Assembly: GCF_020073745.1 (NCBI RefSeq)
Contig: NZ_JAIRAU010000019.1
Location: 62,001 to 126,000 of the forward strand
From: Nannocystis pusilla
GTDB taxonomy: Bacteria; Myxococcota_A; Polyangia; Nannocystales; Nannocystaceae
DNA: 64,000 nt
Direction of reading: 5' to 3'
The translations under genes were made by a program, and so were the position numbers. Each line of letters opens with the position of its first letter. The first letter of the stretch is position 1. This document shows positions 36,079 to 45,239 of the stretch, piece by piece. The notes beneath the pieces were generated by a model. That model made no database searches. It worked only from the letters and a program-made list of their open reading frames with translations, and had not been told where the DNA came from.

Positions 36079-37169
36079 GCGGGCACCTCACGCGGTTGGA
36101 CCTTCGCCGCGGCGCGCTGGCGCAGCAGCTCGAGCGCCGCCGACACCACGGCCGCCGGCGCCACGCCGCGCAGGCACTCGTGGTGTCCTTCGGGACAGAT
36201 CGATCGGTAGCAGTTGGCGCACGGCACCGGCCGGCTCAGCACCCGCGCGGGCACCCCCCACGGCGTGTGCTGCGGGTTCGTCAGCGCGTACAGGCACACC
36301 ACCGGCGTGCCCACGGCGGCGGCCACGTGCGCCGGCCCGGTGTTGTTGCTGATCAGCAGCGCCGCCCGCCGCAGCACCGCAGCCAGCGCGCCGAGCGGCA
36401 GCCGGCCGGCCAGCGAGTGGCTCGGCACCCCGGCCTCCGCCTGGATCTGCGCCACCAGCCCGGCCTCGTCGGCCGCGCCGGTGAGCACGACGTCGACCCC
36501 GTGCTCGCCGACCAGCGCGCGCACCACCGCCGCGTAGGACTCGGGCGGGTAGCGGCGCGAGCTCGCGGTCGCGCCGGCGTGCAGCGCCACCCACGGCCGC
36601 AGGCCCACGCCCCTGCGGCGCAGCTCGGCGGCGGCGATGACGAGGTCTTCAGGACATGTCTGCAAGGACAATTGCTCACAGTCCGCGCGCATGCCGACGT
36701 GGGCCACCAGGTCGAGCTGGCGCCGCACCTCGTGGCGCACCCCGGCCTCGGGCTCGCGCTCCTTCACCCAGTCCGTCAGCAGCTGGTACGGGTTCTCGCG
36801 GCAGTGCGCGAGGCGCAGCGGGATGTCGGCCAGGAACGCCAGCAGCGCCGCCGGCAGCGGGTTCTGGCTGTACACGGTGAACACGATCGCGGCGTCGAAG
36901 CGGGCCGCCCGCAGGCGCTCGACGAACGCGCGGTCGAGCGCGCCGTCGCGCGGCGCCGTCGCCTTGAGCCACGGCGCGTCGTACGGCCACACCTCGTCGA
37001 CCTCGGGCACCAACTGCCCGACGGCCGCGCCCGCGCGCGACGTCAGCAGCGTCACCCGGCGCCCGCCGGCCTGCACCGCGCGCAGCGCCGGCGTGGTCAT
37101 GAGCACGTCGCCGAGCGAGTCGAGGCGGATGCACAGCACCCGCCGCGCGCCTGCCCACGCCGCCGTCAT
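36057..37169 (-). CDS. Family 9 glycosyltransferase (heptosyltransferase-like)
   Basis: A 370-residue paralogue of the GT9 at the operon end: RLDSLGDVLMTTPAL, IPLRLAHCRENPYQLLTD, a C-terminal LISNNTGPAHVAAAVGTPVV nucleotide-sugar site and the Cys cluster CANCYRSICPEGHHECL seen in heptosyltransferases. The ATG overlaps the stop of hldE (ATGA), tying it to heptose supply. The coding sequence includes a GGACATGTC element at 36652-36660. Confidence 0.92.
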   Translation of the reverse strand: MTAAWAGARRVLCIRLDSLGDVLMTTPALRAVQAGGRRVTLLTSRAGAAVGQLVPEVDEVWPYDAPWLKATAPRDGALDRAFVERLRAARFDAAIVFTVYSQNPLPAALLAFLADIPLRLAHCRENPYQLLTDWVKEREPEAGVRHEVRRQLDLVAHVGMRADCEQLSLQTCPEDLVIAAAELRRRGVGLRPWVALHAGATASSRRYPPESYAAVVRALVGEHGVDVVLTGAADEAGLVAQIQAEAGVPSHSLAGRLPLGALAAVLRRAALLISNNTGPAHVAAAVGTPVVCLYALTNPQHTPWGVPARVLSRPVPCANCYRSICPEGHHECLRGVAPAAVVSAALELLRQRAAAKVQPREVPACRPSTS

Positions 37170-38629
37170 CCGCCCGACCTCGCCCCGATCCGCGCCAGGA
37201 TCCCGGTGGTGCTGAAGTCGTCGAGGTACGGCAGGAACGACACCTCGCCGCCGAAGCTGGCGACCAGCGGCGCCTCGGGCAGCGTCGCCAGCGAGTAGTC
37301 GCCGCCCTTGACGTAGACATCGGGGCGCGCCAGCTCGATGAGCCGCGCCGGCGTGTCCTCGGCGAATTCGACGATGTGATCGACGCACGACAGCGCCGCG
37401 AGCACCTGGGCCCGATCGGCCGCGCGGTTGATCGGGCGCGTCGGGCCCTTCAGGCGGCGCACGCCGGCGTCGCTGTTGAGGCCGACGATCAGCACGTCGC
37501 CGAGCGCCTTGGCCCGGCTCAGGCACGTGATGTGCCCGCGGTGCAGGATGTCGAAGCAGCCGTTGGTGAACACCACCCGCTTGCCGGCGCGGTGCAGGTC
37601 GGCGGCCAGCGCGGCGAGGTCGTCGACGGTCAGCACCTTGTCCTGCGCGGTGAGGAACACCCGCAGCTCGGCCGCGCTGCAGGCGGTGGTGCCGTTGCGC
37701 CCGACCACCACCGTCGCCGCGCTCGAGGCCAGGTCGGCGCTGGCGTGGGTCGGCGCGCCCGAGGCCAGCGCCAGCGCCAGCGCGCTGACGAAGGTGTCGC
37801 CCGCCCCGGTCGCGTTGGCGTCGGACGACGGCCGCGTGTACGTGCGGTACGGCGGCTGACCTGTCTCGAAGACCAGGGCGCCCGAGGTGTCGAGCGTGAC
37901 CGCGGCCACGCGCGCGCCGGTCAGCGCCAGCAATTCGGCCTCGTGCGCGGCGATCTGCTCGACGCGCCCCTCGCCGTGCCCGTTGCTCAGCCCGAGCAGG
38001 TGCGCGGCCTCGCAGTAGTTGGGCTTGCAGGCCGTCGGCCGCGCGTGCGCCAGGCGGCGCAGGTCCTTGCCGTCGACCACCAGCACGCGCGGCGCCGCGG
38101 CCTGCAGCGCCGCGATCTCGGCGATCACGCCCGGGGTCAGGACGCCGTAGCCGTAGTCGGACACGATCACCGCGTCGACCTCGCGCCAGGCCGCGCGCAC
38201 GCGGGCGCGCAGCTCGGCCTCGGCCGCGGCCCCGAGCTCGTCGCGGCTGCCCGCGTCGAGCCGCAGCAGGATCTGCCCGCTCGCCAGCACCCGCTGTTTG
38301 ATCAGCGTGTAGCGCTCGCGGTCGCGCAGCAGGCCGTCGCCGGCGATCCCGCGGGCCGCCAGCGCCGCCGCCAGGCGCTCGGCCTCGTCGTCGGCGCCGA
38401 CCACCGACACGAACGTGACCCGGGCCCCCAGCGCCGCCGCGTTGACCGCCGTGTTGGCCCCGCCGCCGGGCACGTCGCGGCGCTCGACGACGTCGACCAC
38501 CGGCACCGGCGCCTCGCGGCACAGCCGCTCGCTGTGGCCATTGAGGTACGAGTCGAGCATCGCCTCGCCGATCACCAGCGCGCGCACGCCGGCGAACGCG
38601 TCAAGCACGGGGAGCAGGACGTGGGTCAT
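37166..38629 (-). CDS. hldE: Bifunctional heptose-7-phosphate kinase / heptose-1-phosphate adenylyltransferase
   Basis: A 487-residue two-domain enzyme of full length. The N-terminal PfkB-type kinase has VPGGGANTAVN, VSDYGYGVL and the catalytic NATGAGDTFVSA. The C-terminal nucleotidyltransferase starts near VVFTNGCFDILHRGHITCL and has GLNSDAGVRRLKG and YVKGGDY. It makes heptose-1,7-bisphosphate and later ADP-heptose for LPS. It sits between a GT9 gene and gmhB with overlaps on both sides, as in dedicated heptose operons. Confidence 0.96.
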   Translation of the reverse strand: MTHVLLPVLDAFAGVRALVIGEAMLDSYLNGHSERLCREAPVPVVDVVERRDVPGGGANTAVNAAALGARVTFVSVVGADDEAERLAAALAARGIAGDGLLRDRERYTLIKQRVLASGQILLRLDAGSRDELGAAAEAELRARVRAAWREVDAVIVSDYGYGVLTPGVIAEIAALQAAAPRVLVVDGKDLRRLAHARPTACKPNYCEAAHLLGLSNGHGEGRVEQIAAHEAELLALTGARVAAVTLDTSGALVFETGQPPYRTYTRPSSDANATGAGDTFVSALALALASGAPTHASADLASSAATVVVGRNGTTACSAAELRVFLTAQDKVLTVDDLAALAADLHRAGKRVVFTNGCFDILHRGHITCLSRAKALGDVLIVGLNSDAGVRRLKGPTRPINRAADRAQVLAALSCVDHIVEFAEDTPARLIELARPDVYVKGGDYSLATLPEAPLVASFGGEVSFLPYLDDFSTTGILARIGARSGG

Positions 38630-39230
38630 CGAGCGCGCTCCTTTCTCCTGACTTGCCCGTCGCGCCGAGGATCCGCCGCGCCGCCTCGGCGAGGTCGCCG
38701 GCGACGAGCGTCGGCATGTATTGCGGCGCGAGCGACAGCGGGTCCGGCGGCTGCCCGAGCAGGGCGGTGCGGCAGCCGGCGCGGCAGCCCGCCTCGACGT
38801 CGCTGAGGATGTCGCCGACCATCCACGAGCGCGCGAGGTCGAGGCCGAGCTCGCCGGCGGCGCGGGTGAGGAGGCCCGGCTGCGGCTTGCGGCAGCCGCA
38901 CGCGATCGCGTACTCGCGGACCACCCCGGCCGGGTAATGCGGGCACCAGTAGAACCCGTCGAGCCGGCGGCCGAGCAGCGCCTCGATGCGCGCGCGCACG
39001 ATCAGCAGCGCCTCGCCGCCGAACAGCCCGCGCGCCACCCCCGATTGATTGGTGACGACCACCAGCGCGTAGCCGGCCGCCTGCAGCGCCGTCACCCCCT
39101 CGCGCGCCCCGCGGGTCAGGCAGACGCGCGCCGGGTCGACGTTGTACGGCACGTCGTCGATCAGCGTCCCATCCTTGTCGAGGAAGATCGCGGGCCGCGG
39201 CCCGCGGGTGCCCACATTTGCGATCGTCAT
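38601..39230 (-). CDS. gmhB: D-glycero-beta-D-manno-heptose 1,7-bisphosphate 7-phosphatase
   Basis: A 209-residue HAD phosphatase: IFLDKDGTLIDD (nucleophile Asp18, acid/base Asp20), VVVTNQSGVARGLF, the zinc-binding cluster CPHYPAG...CGCRKPQPG and MVGDILSDVEAG. It follows the kinase step of HldE in the ADP-heptose pathway. Start 39230 overlaps the stop of the SDR gene, and the 3' end overlaps hldE by 29 bases. Confidence 0.95.
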   Translation of the reverse strand: MTIANVGTRGPRPAIFLDKDGTLIDDVPYNVDPARVCLTRGAREGVTALQAAGYALVVVTNQSGVARGLFGGEALLIVRARIEALLGRRLDGFYWCPHYPAGVVREYAIACGCRKPQPGLLTRAAGELGLDLARSWMVGDILSDVEAGCRAGCRTALLGQPPDPLSLAPQYMPTLVAGDLAEAARRILGATGKSGERSALDDPRPAPRA

Positions 39231-39967
39231 GGCCAGCTCGTCTCGCGCATCGGCACCACCATCAATTCCGGGACCACCGATTCGCCGGGCATCGCCAGCA
39301 GGAAGCGGATCGTCTCGGCGACGTTGCGCGGGTCCTGCAGGTTGGCGAGCGGGGTGTCGGGGAAGCGGTCGAGGATGAACGGCGTGCGCATGCCGCCGGC
39401 GAGCAGCGCGGTGACCTTGATCCCGAACGGCCGCGCCTCGACGTGGAGCGCGTGGCTGAGGCCCAAAAGGCCCCACTTGCTGGCGTGATAGGCGCTGGCG
39501 TTGGCCCACGCCCGCTTCGCCGCGGTCGAGACGATGTTGACGATGTAGCCGCCGCCCTGGGCGCGCAGCAGCGGGAACGCGGCGCGGCTGAGCACGAACG
39601 GCCCGCGCAGGTTGACCCCGAGCACGCGGTCGATGTCGGCGACGCTGAGCTCGTCGATCGCCAGCGTCTTGTCGGTGCCGGCGTTGTTGACGAGGAAGTC
39701 GAGGCGGCCGTGGCGGGCCCGGACGTCGTGCACGAGCGCCTCCGCGGCGTCGCCGTCGAGCACGTCGAGGCGCGCGGCCTCGATGTCGCCGCCGGCGCGG
39801 CGCACCTCGCCGACCAACTGCTCGAGCGGCTCGGTGCGCACGTCGGTGGCGACCACGCGGGCGCCGGCGGCCGCGAGGCAGCGGCAGATCTCGGCCCCGA
39901 GGCCGCTGGCGCCGCCGGTGACGAGCGCGGTCTTACCCGCGAGGGACGAATCGGTGGTCGGGGACAT
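39227..39967 (-). CDS. Short-chain dehydrogenase/reductase
   Basis: A 246-residue SDR: ALVTGGASGLGAEICRCL (NAD(P) site), FLVNNAGTDKTLA, catalytic Ser/Tyr/Lys around NIVSTAAK...YHASKWGLLG. The substrate is unknown. Being embedded in the heptose operon it may modify a nucleotide sugar or sugar, but SDRs are too diverse to say. HldD, the expected epimerase, is an extended SDR and this protein is too short to be it. Confidence 0.9.
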   Translation of the reverse strand: MSPTTDSSLAGKTALVTGGASGLGAEICRCLAAAGARVVATDVRTEPLEQLVGEVRRAGGDIEAARLDVLDGDAAEALVHDVRARHGRLDFLVNNAGTDKTLAIDELSVADIDRVLGVNLRGPFVLSRAAFPLLRAQGGGYIVNIVSTAAKRAWANASAYHASKWGLLGLSHALHVEARPFGIKVTALLAGGMRTPFILDRFPDTPLANLQDPRNVAETIRFLLAMPGESVVPELMVVPMRETSWP

Positions 39968-41897
39968 GCGGTTCTCCTTGCGAGAGGGCGCGCTGGCGAC
40001 GCGACGCGACGGGGACGGCGTCGGAGCGGGCCAGCACGCGCTCCTCCACCAGCTCGCAGATGAGGTGCAGCGCCAGCGTGTGCACCTCCTGCACGCGCTG
40101 CGTCTCGCGCGACGGCACGAGCACCGCGCAGTCGGCCAGGTCCAGCGCCGCGCCGCCGCTGCCGCCGAGCAGCGCGAACGTGGCGAGCCCGCCGTCCCGC
40201 GCGGCCCGCAGCGCCGCGATCACGTTGGCCGAGCGCCCGCTGGTCGAGATGCCGACGAGCGCGTCGCCGGGCCGGCCGAGCGCCTGCACCTGGCGGGCGA
40301 ACACGTCGTCGTAGCCGACGTCGTTGGCCCACGCGGTCAGCACCGCCGAGTCGGCCGTGAGCGCCACCACCGGCAACCCCGCCCGGCCCGGCGCGAGGAA
40401 GCGACCGACCAGCTCGGCCGCGAAGTGCTGCGCGTCCGTGGCGCTGCCACCATTGCCGCACACCAGCACCTTGCCGCCGCGGGCGAACGTCGCCGCCAGC
40501 AGGTCGGCCGCGCGCACGATGTCGTCGCGCAGGCTGCCGCGGGCCCGCGCGAGCACGGCGAGCAGGCCGTCGAAGCCGCGCTCGACCACCGTGGCCGCGG
40601 CCACCGGCGCCGCGTACGTCTCGACGCGCCGGCCGGCCACCGCGACGAACGCCTCGGCCAGGCGCGCCGCGACCTTCTCCCAGGTGAACAGCGCGTGCAC
40701 GCGGCGCACCGCCAATTGCCCGAGGCGCGCCGCCAGGCGCGGCTGCGCCAGCACCAGCGCCAGCTTGTCGGCCAGCGCGTCGGGGTCCTTCGGCGGCACG
40801 AGGTAGCCGGTCTCGCCGTGCGCCACGGTGTGGGCGATCCCGCCGACGTTGGCCCCGAGCACCGGCGTGCCGCAGGCCATCGCCTCGAGCGGCGTGATGC
40901 CGAACGGCTCGTACCACGGCGTGCTGACGAACACGTCCGCCGCCACGTAATAGTCGCGCAGCTCGTCGCGCCCGCGGCTGCCGACGAACTCGACCCTATC
41001 GGCCACTCCCTCCATTCGCGCCACCTCGCGCAGCCGCCCGATCTCCGGCGTCAACGCCGGCTCGGGGTCGCGTGATTCGCCGCCGACCACCAACAATCGC
41101 GCCCGCAGGTCGCCGGGCAGCCGCGCCAGCGCGGCGATGACGTTGTCGATCCCCTTGCGCGGCACCAGGCGCCCGAGCTGCAGCACCACCTTGTCGCTCG
41201 GCGCCAGGCCGAGCGCGGCGCGGGCCGCCAGCCGGTCGCCCGGCGCGAACTCCCGCGGATCGAAGCCGCACGGGATCGTCACCAGCCGCTCCGGCTCGGC
41301 CGCGTACAGCGTGATCAGGTCGACCTCGTCCTGCGGGCACTCGGCGATCACCGCGTCGGCCTCGCGGACGATCCGCTCCTCGATGGCGATCCGCGCGTCG
41401 GGGAACCCGTCGGCCGCGCCCTGGTGCAGGCGACGCACCTTGCCGAGCGCGTGGAACGTGACCGCGAACGGCAGCCCGAGCTCGCGCTTGAGCTCCGCCG
41501 CACACAGGCCGCTCATGAAGAAGTTGGCGTGCGCCAGGTCGTAGCCGCCGCGTCGCACGTGGCGCGCGACGAAGCGGGTGAACGCCGGCATCAGCGGCAG
41601 CAGCTCCTCCTTGCGCACCGGCGCCGCCGGCCCGGCGTCGACCGGGATCACCCGCACCCGCTCGTCGAGCTCGATCACCGCCGGCAACGTCGGGCTGTCG
41701 CGGCGCGTGAACACGTCGACGCGGTGGCCGAGGCGCCCGAGGTGGCGCGCGACCTGGGCCACATACACGTTCTGCCCGCCGCTGTCGCGCCCGCCGAGCG
41801 GCGCCAGCGGCGACGCGTGCTCGCTGATCATCGCGATCCGCAGCGGGCACCCGGCCGGGCGCGGCTCCGGCGAGCGGTCGACCGCCAGCGGCTTCAC
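39933..41897 (-). CDS. Glycosyltransferase family 4 fused to phosphoheptose isomerase (GmhA)
   Basis: A 654-residue fusion. Residues about 15-440 form a GT4 transferase of the sucrose-synthase-like type (GGQNVYVAQVARHLGRLGHR, LGRLVPRKGIDNVIAAL, YEPFGITPLEAMACGTPVL). Residues about 455-635 form a SIS-domain GmhA with LVCGNGGSATDAQHFAAEL (metal ligands His, Glu), ISTSGRSANVI and VQEVHTLALHLICELV (Gln, His ligands), all matching active GmhA. GTG start at 41897 is supported by GGGAGG 5 bases upstream. GmhA converts sedoheptulose-7-phosphate into heptose-7-phosphate, the HldE substrate. Fusion to a GT4 is unusual. Confidence 0.93.
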   Translation of the reverse strand: MKPLAVDRSPEPRPAGCPLRIAMISEHASPLAPLGGRDSGGQNVYVAQVARHLGRLGHRVDVFTRRDSPTLPAVIELDERVRVIPVDAGPAAPVRKEELLPLMPAFTRFVARHVRRGGYDLAHANFFMSGLCAAELKRELGLPFAVTFHALGKVRRLHQGAADGFPDARIAIEERIVREADAVIAECPQDEVDLITLYAAEPERLVTIPCGFDPREFAPGDRLAARAALGLAPSDKVVLQLGRLVPRKGIDNVIAALARLPGDLRARLLVVGGESRDPEPALTPEIGRLREVARMEGVADRVEFVGSRGRDELRDYYVAADVFVSTPWYEPFGITPLEAMACGTPVLGANVGGIAHTVAHGETGYLVPPKDPDALADKLALVLAQPRLAARLGQLAVRRVHALFTWEKVAARLAEAFVAVAGRRVETYAAPVAAATVVERGFDGLLAVLARARGSLRDDIVRAADLLAATFARGGKVLVCGNGGSATDAQHFAAELVGRFLAPGRAGLPVVALTADSAVLTAWANDVGYDDVFARQVQALGRPGDALVGISTSGRSANVIAALRAARDGGLATFALLGGSGGAALDLADCAVLVPSRETQRVQEVHTLALHLICELVEERVLARSDAVPVASRRQRALSQGEPHVPDHRFVPRG

Positions 41898-42886
41898 GCG
41901 AACCTCCCGGGCGCCTCGCCGAGAGCGACCACCGGGCGCCGCACGCCGGCCACCTCGGCCAGCACGCGCGTCCAGTCGGCCGCGAAGCGGCGGATGCCGA
42001 ACCGCTCGCGGGCGATCCGCCGCGCCCCCTCGCTCAGCGCGCGCGCCTCCTCCGGCTCGGCCAGCAGTCGCCGCATGTGCATCACCAGCCGCCCGACGTC
42101 GGTCTCGACGTAGCCGTTGACCCCGTTCTGCACGGCCGCGCTCATCTCCGTGGTGGCGAGGCCGAGGATCGGCAGGCCGATCATCATCGCCTCGCACACC
42201 GCCAGGCCGAGGCTGGTGTAGCGGATCGGGTTGAAGAAGAACCGGTAGTCGCCGAGGCGCGCGTGCAGCTCGCGGAGCGGCAGGTCGCCGAGGCCCCCGA
42301 GCTCGCGCGAGGCCATGCCCGCGAGGTCGAGCGGCACCTCGGCGCGCACGCGCTCGAACACGTCGTGGCCGAGCCGGCGCCCGCGTCGCGGCAGGTTGTT
42401 GACGACCACGATCCCGCGCGCCAGCTCGCCGCGGAAGCGGGCCTCGTCGGGCACGCTCACGCCGTGCTCCACCACCCGCACCGGCGTGCGACCGGCGTCC
42501 CACATCAACGCGTTGAACGGCGTGACGTGCACCAGCAGCACCTCGGGGTCGTCGACCGGGTGGCGCGTGTCGGTCGGCGACTCGCGCGGCGGGTCGTGCT
42601 CGAGGAACACCCGCGGCAGCCGGCGCTGCGCCGGCGTGAGCAGCTCGAACTGGTCGACCTCCCAGTTGCGGCGCGACTGGAACAGCACGACGTCGAACTC
42701 GCGCCGCCGCACCTCCTCGGCCGCGACCTCGTGCACGTCGTCGCCCCAGGCGAAGCTGCCGCTGCGCCCGCCGTAGCCCTCCGGGCGACCTGGCCTTACG
42801 GGCAGCCAGAACGCGTGCGGCGCCTGCGTGAGGTAGTAGAGGTAGCTGCCGTGAACGTGCCAGGTCAGGACGCGGAGTCGTCGCAC
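41894..42886 (-). CDS. Glycosyltransferase (GT-B fold, family 4/1 type)
   Basis: A 330-residue protein starting at GTG. It has VLTWHVHGSYLYYLTQAPH, FDVVLFQSRRNWEVDQ, VFLEHDPPRESPTD, and a C-terminal donor domain (RFFFNPIRYTSLGLAVCEAM, IGLPILGLATTEM, NGYVETDVGRLV). The EAMMIGLPI segment equals the E-x7-E region of retaining GT4 enzymes. It overlaps the GT4-GmhA fusion by 4 bases, so the pair is coupled. Confidence 0.87.
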   Translation of the reverse strand: MRRLRVLTWHVHGSYLYYLTQAPHAFWLPVRPGRPEGYGGRSGSFAWGDDVHEVAAEEVRRREFDVVLFQSRRNWEVDQFELLTPAQRRLPRVFLEHDPPRESPTDTRHPVDDPEVLLVHVTPFNALMWDAGRTPVRVVEHGVSVPDEARFRGELARGIVVVNNLPRRGRRLGHDVFERVRAEVPLDLAGMASRELGGLGDLPLRELHARLGDYRFFFNPIRYTSLGLAVCEAMMIGLPILGLATTEMSAAVQNGVNGYVETDVGRLVMHMRRLLAEPEEARALSEGARRIARERFGIRRFAADWTRVLAEVAGVRRPVVALGEAPGRFA

Positions 42887-43383
42887 GAGGGCCTCGCTTT
42901 CACTGCCGGCGTGGCAGTCGCGCCCAGACCGAGCGCGTCGAGAAGGAACAGATGGCGCGCCGCGCCGACGGTGCCGGCCGGCGGCGGCGCGACCGCGGGC
43001 GCCAGCACGCCGCCGCCGAACTCCCCCGCGAACCCGGCGCGCACGCGCACCCCGGCGAGGTAGGCCAGGTACGCCGCCTCGAACGCCGACTCGCGCTCGT
43101 CGGTGAACACCAGCGCCGCCGCCAGCCTGGCCGCCGCCAGCTCGGCGATCAGCCCCGACAGGTCCGCCAGATCGAAATGCGCCAGCGCCCGATCCGGCAC
43201 CACCTCGTCGACGTCGACGCACCCCCCGAGCGCCGGATCGCCGAGCAGCACCAGCGTCGCCCGCGGCATGGCCGATCGGACATGTCTCAGAGGTGCCATC
43301 AACGCGTCGCACCCGGCCGCCGGCGGGACCACCAGCAGGCGGTCGACGGACCGCGGGAAGCCCGGCGCCGCCGCGTCAAGCAT
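42865..43383 (-). CDS. Half-length family 9 glycosyltransferase-like protein
   Basis: 172 residues corresponding only to the N-terminal Rossmann half of GT9 enzymes (VDRLLVVPPAAGCDALMAPL, PRATLVLLGDPALGG, LVFTDERESAFEAAYLAYLA, VRVRAGFAGEFGGGVLAPAV). The nucleotide-sugar-binding half is missing, so it is unlikely to be catalytic alone. It overlaps genes on both sides, so it is retained in the operon frame. It could pair with a neighbour or be a remnant. Confidence 0.72.
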   Translation of the reverse strand: MLDAAAPGFPRSVDRLLVVPPAAGCDALMAPLRHVRSAMPRATLVLLGDPALGGCVDVDEVVPDRALAHFDLADLSGLIAELAAARLAAALVFTDERESAFEAAYLAYLAGVRVRAGFAGEFGGGVLAPAVAPPPAGTVGAARHLFLLDALGLGATATPAVKARPSCDDSAS

Positions 43384-44488
43384 GGGCCACTCCGGTCGCG
43401 GCCAGCACCGCGTCGACCTCGGCGAGGATCGCCGCCGCGCCGGCCGGCGCCGTCCTGCCGTCGACCACGCGGTGCAGCCGGCGATCGAGCGGCGCCCACC
43501 GCTGCGGCGCGCTGGCGAGGAACACGATCACGCTGGCCGTCCCCAGCGCGCTGGCGAGGTGCGACACGCCGGTGTCGCCGGCGACCACCAGCCTCGCGCG
43601 CCGCACCAGCGCGCCGAGCGTGCCGAGCGAGGTGCGACCGACCAGATCGAGCGGCCGGGAGCGGACGTGCGCGCGCACCGATTCGGCCAGCGCCGCGTCG
43701 GCGCAGCTGCCGGTCAGCGCCGGCTCGAGCCCGCGCTCGGCCAGCCCGTCGACGACTCGCCCCAGCACCCACGGCTCGACCCGGCGGCGCGCGTCCGCGG
43801 CGCCGACGTGCACGAGCGCCAGCGCGGCGTCGTCCGCCACCGCCAGCCCGCGCAGCAGCGTGTCGAGCTCGGCCTGCTCGTGCCCCGCGATCGGGAACTC
43901 GAGCCGCTCGCCGCGCCCCGCGATCCCGAGCGACGCCAGCAGCGCCAGGTACACCTGCGGCTCGGCGAGCCCCGCCGGATACGGCATGAACGTCGCCGGA
44001 TCGGGGCACGCCAGCGGCGTCGCGTAACAGCCGGCGCTCACCCGCGCCCCCAACAATTGCACGAACGTGTTGCTGACCACGCCGCTCCCGTGCATCTGCA
44101 GCGCGAGGTCGAAGCGGCCCTGCACCGCGCGCAGGAACTCGGGCAGCGCCCGCACGTTCGCGGGCGCCTCCGGCAGGCCGGGGAAGCCGGGGAACTCGAG
44201 GAACGCGTCGAGCAGGTGGCGATAGCGGTCGACCAGCGGGCGCGTCCCCGCGAGCCCCAGCAGCGTCACGCGGGCCGCCGGCAACGCGCCCCGCAGGGCC
44301 CGCAGCGCCGGCGTCACGCACAGGAAGTCGCCGAGCCCCGGCAGCGCCCGCATCACCACCACCTCGCGCGGCCGACAGCCCGCGACCGCGAGCGGCCGCT
44401 CCTGCGTCCGCCCGGCCGCGCGTCGCACCGTCGTCTCCTCGTCGGCGCGCGCGTCGAGCGAATCAGCGAGTGCGACCAGTCGAGCCAT
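43376..44488 (-). CDS. Family 9 glycosyltransferase
   Basis: A 370-residue GT9: VMRALPGLGDFLCVTPAL, FDLALQMHGSGVVSNTFVQL, LVHVGAADARRRVEPW, LVVAGDTGVSHLASALGTAS. Unlike the other two full-length GT9 proteins here it lacks the C-terminal Cys cluster. About 40 residues precede the first strand, so the start may be internal (for example the Met in VVVMRALPG). It appears to be the first gene of the glycan operon. Confidence 0.88.
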   Translation of the reverse strand: MARLVALADSLDARADEETTVRRAAGRTQERPLAVAGCRPREVVVMRALPGLGDFLCVTPALRALRGALPAARVTLLGLAGTRPLVDRYRHLLDAFLEFPGFPGLPEAPANVRALPEFLRAVQGRFDLALQMHGSGVVSNTFVQLLGARVSAGCYATPLACPDPATFMPYPAGLAEPQVYLALLASLGIAGRGERLEFPIAGHEQAELDTLLRGLAVADDAALALVHVGAADARRRVEPWVLGRVVDGLAERGLEPALTGSCADAALAESVRAHVRSRPLDLVGRTSLGTLGALVRRARLVVAGDTGVSHLASALGTASVIVFLASAPQRWAPLDRRLHRVVDGRTAPAGAAAILAEVDAVLAATGVAHA

Positions 44489-44536
44489 CGAGAGCCTCGC
44501 GGACGATCACGGCGGGGGCGAGCGCGACCGCGGCGC

Positions 44537-45007
44537 TCAGGCGGCCTCCTCCGATTCGACTCGCGCCTCCATCGCCTCGAACGTCTCGGCCAGCGTGCGC
44601 GCCTGATCGTCGTCGAGGATCGCCTCCATCGCCGTGAAGATCTCGCTCTCCTCGCGCTCGACGTGCCGCTGCACCGCCAGCGCCAGCGACTCGACCGCGG
44701 CCGCCCACTTGGCGTCGTCGACCGGCATCGGCTCGAGCTCGGCGAGCAGGCGGCGGACCTCCGAGTGCTCCGCCTCGGCCTCGCGGGCCAGCGTCCGCAG
44801 CTCGTCGTCGCCGCTCTGCAGCAGGACGTCGTAGAACACCGCCTCCTCGGCCCGCGCGTGTCGCTCGAGCAGGTCGCGGACGGTCGCGAACAGCTCCTCC
44901 GGCTCGTCCGCGTCCTCGCCTCGCAGCTCCGCGAGGAGCTGCGAGATCCGGGCGTGCTCCGCCCGGATGACCTCGTAGATCGTGGGGTCTCCCGCTGATT
45001 CTTGCAT
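44537..45007 (-). CDS. Hemerythrin HHE domain protein
   Basis: A 156-residue four-helix bundle with the diiron ligand pattern of HHE proteins: IRAEHARISQLL, LLERHARAEEAVFYDVL, EAEHSEVRRLL and VQRHVEREESEIFTAM. Such proteins bind oxygen or NO or sense iron/redox state. It lies 48 bases upstream of the glycan operon on the same strand, but a functional link is not implied. Confidence 0.92.
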   Translation of the reverse strand: MQESAGDPTIYEVIRAEHARISQLLAELRGEDADEPEELFATVRDLLERHARAEEAVFYDVLLQSGDDELRTLAREAEAEHSEVRRLLAELEPMPVDDAKWAAAVESLALAVQRHVEREESEIFTAMEAILDDDQARTLAETFEAMEARVESEEAA

Positions 45008-45239
45008 ACGGCGCGTTCATGACATGGACATCCGGACCGGGCCAGTCGCCATGCGCTCGCTCGTTGCACATTCAGCGAACGATCACGTACTCATGCGAAA
45101 AACCGGCGCCCGTCATTGTCGCGCCGGCTGCAGCGCCGCGGCCGCTGGGCTGACGAAAACCCTGGTCATTCGTGCGAGCCGCCGCCGGCTCGCCGCTCCG
45201 GCGCCTGCGGCGGCGCGACGCTCGAATCACCGCTCGCCG

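Noticed and set aside
35237..36091. Extension of the GT9 frame at 34112 upstream to 36091
   Set aside because: The extra 285 codons are Arg/Ala/Pro-rich and lie opposite in phase to the real family 2 glycosyltransferase; the GT9 fold begins at 35236.
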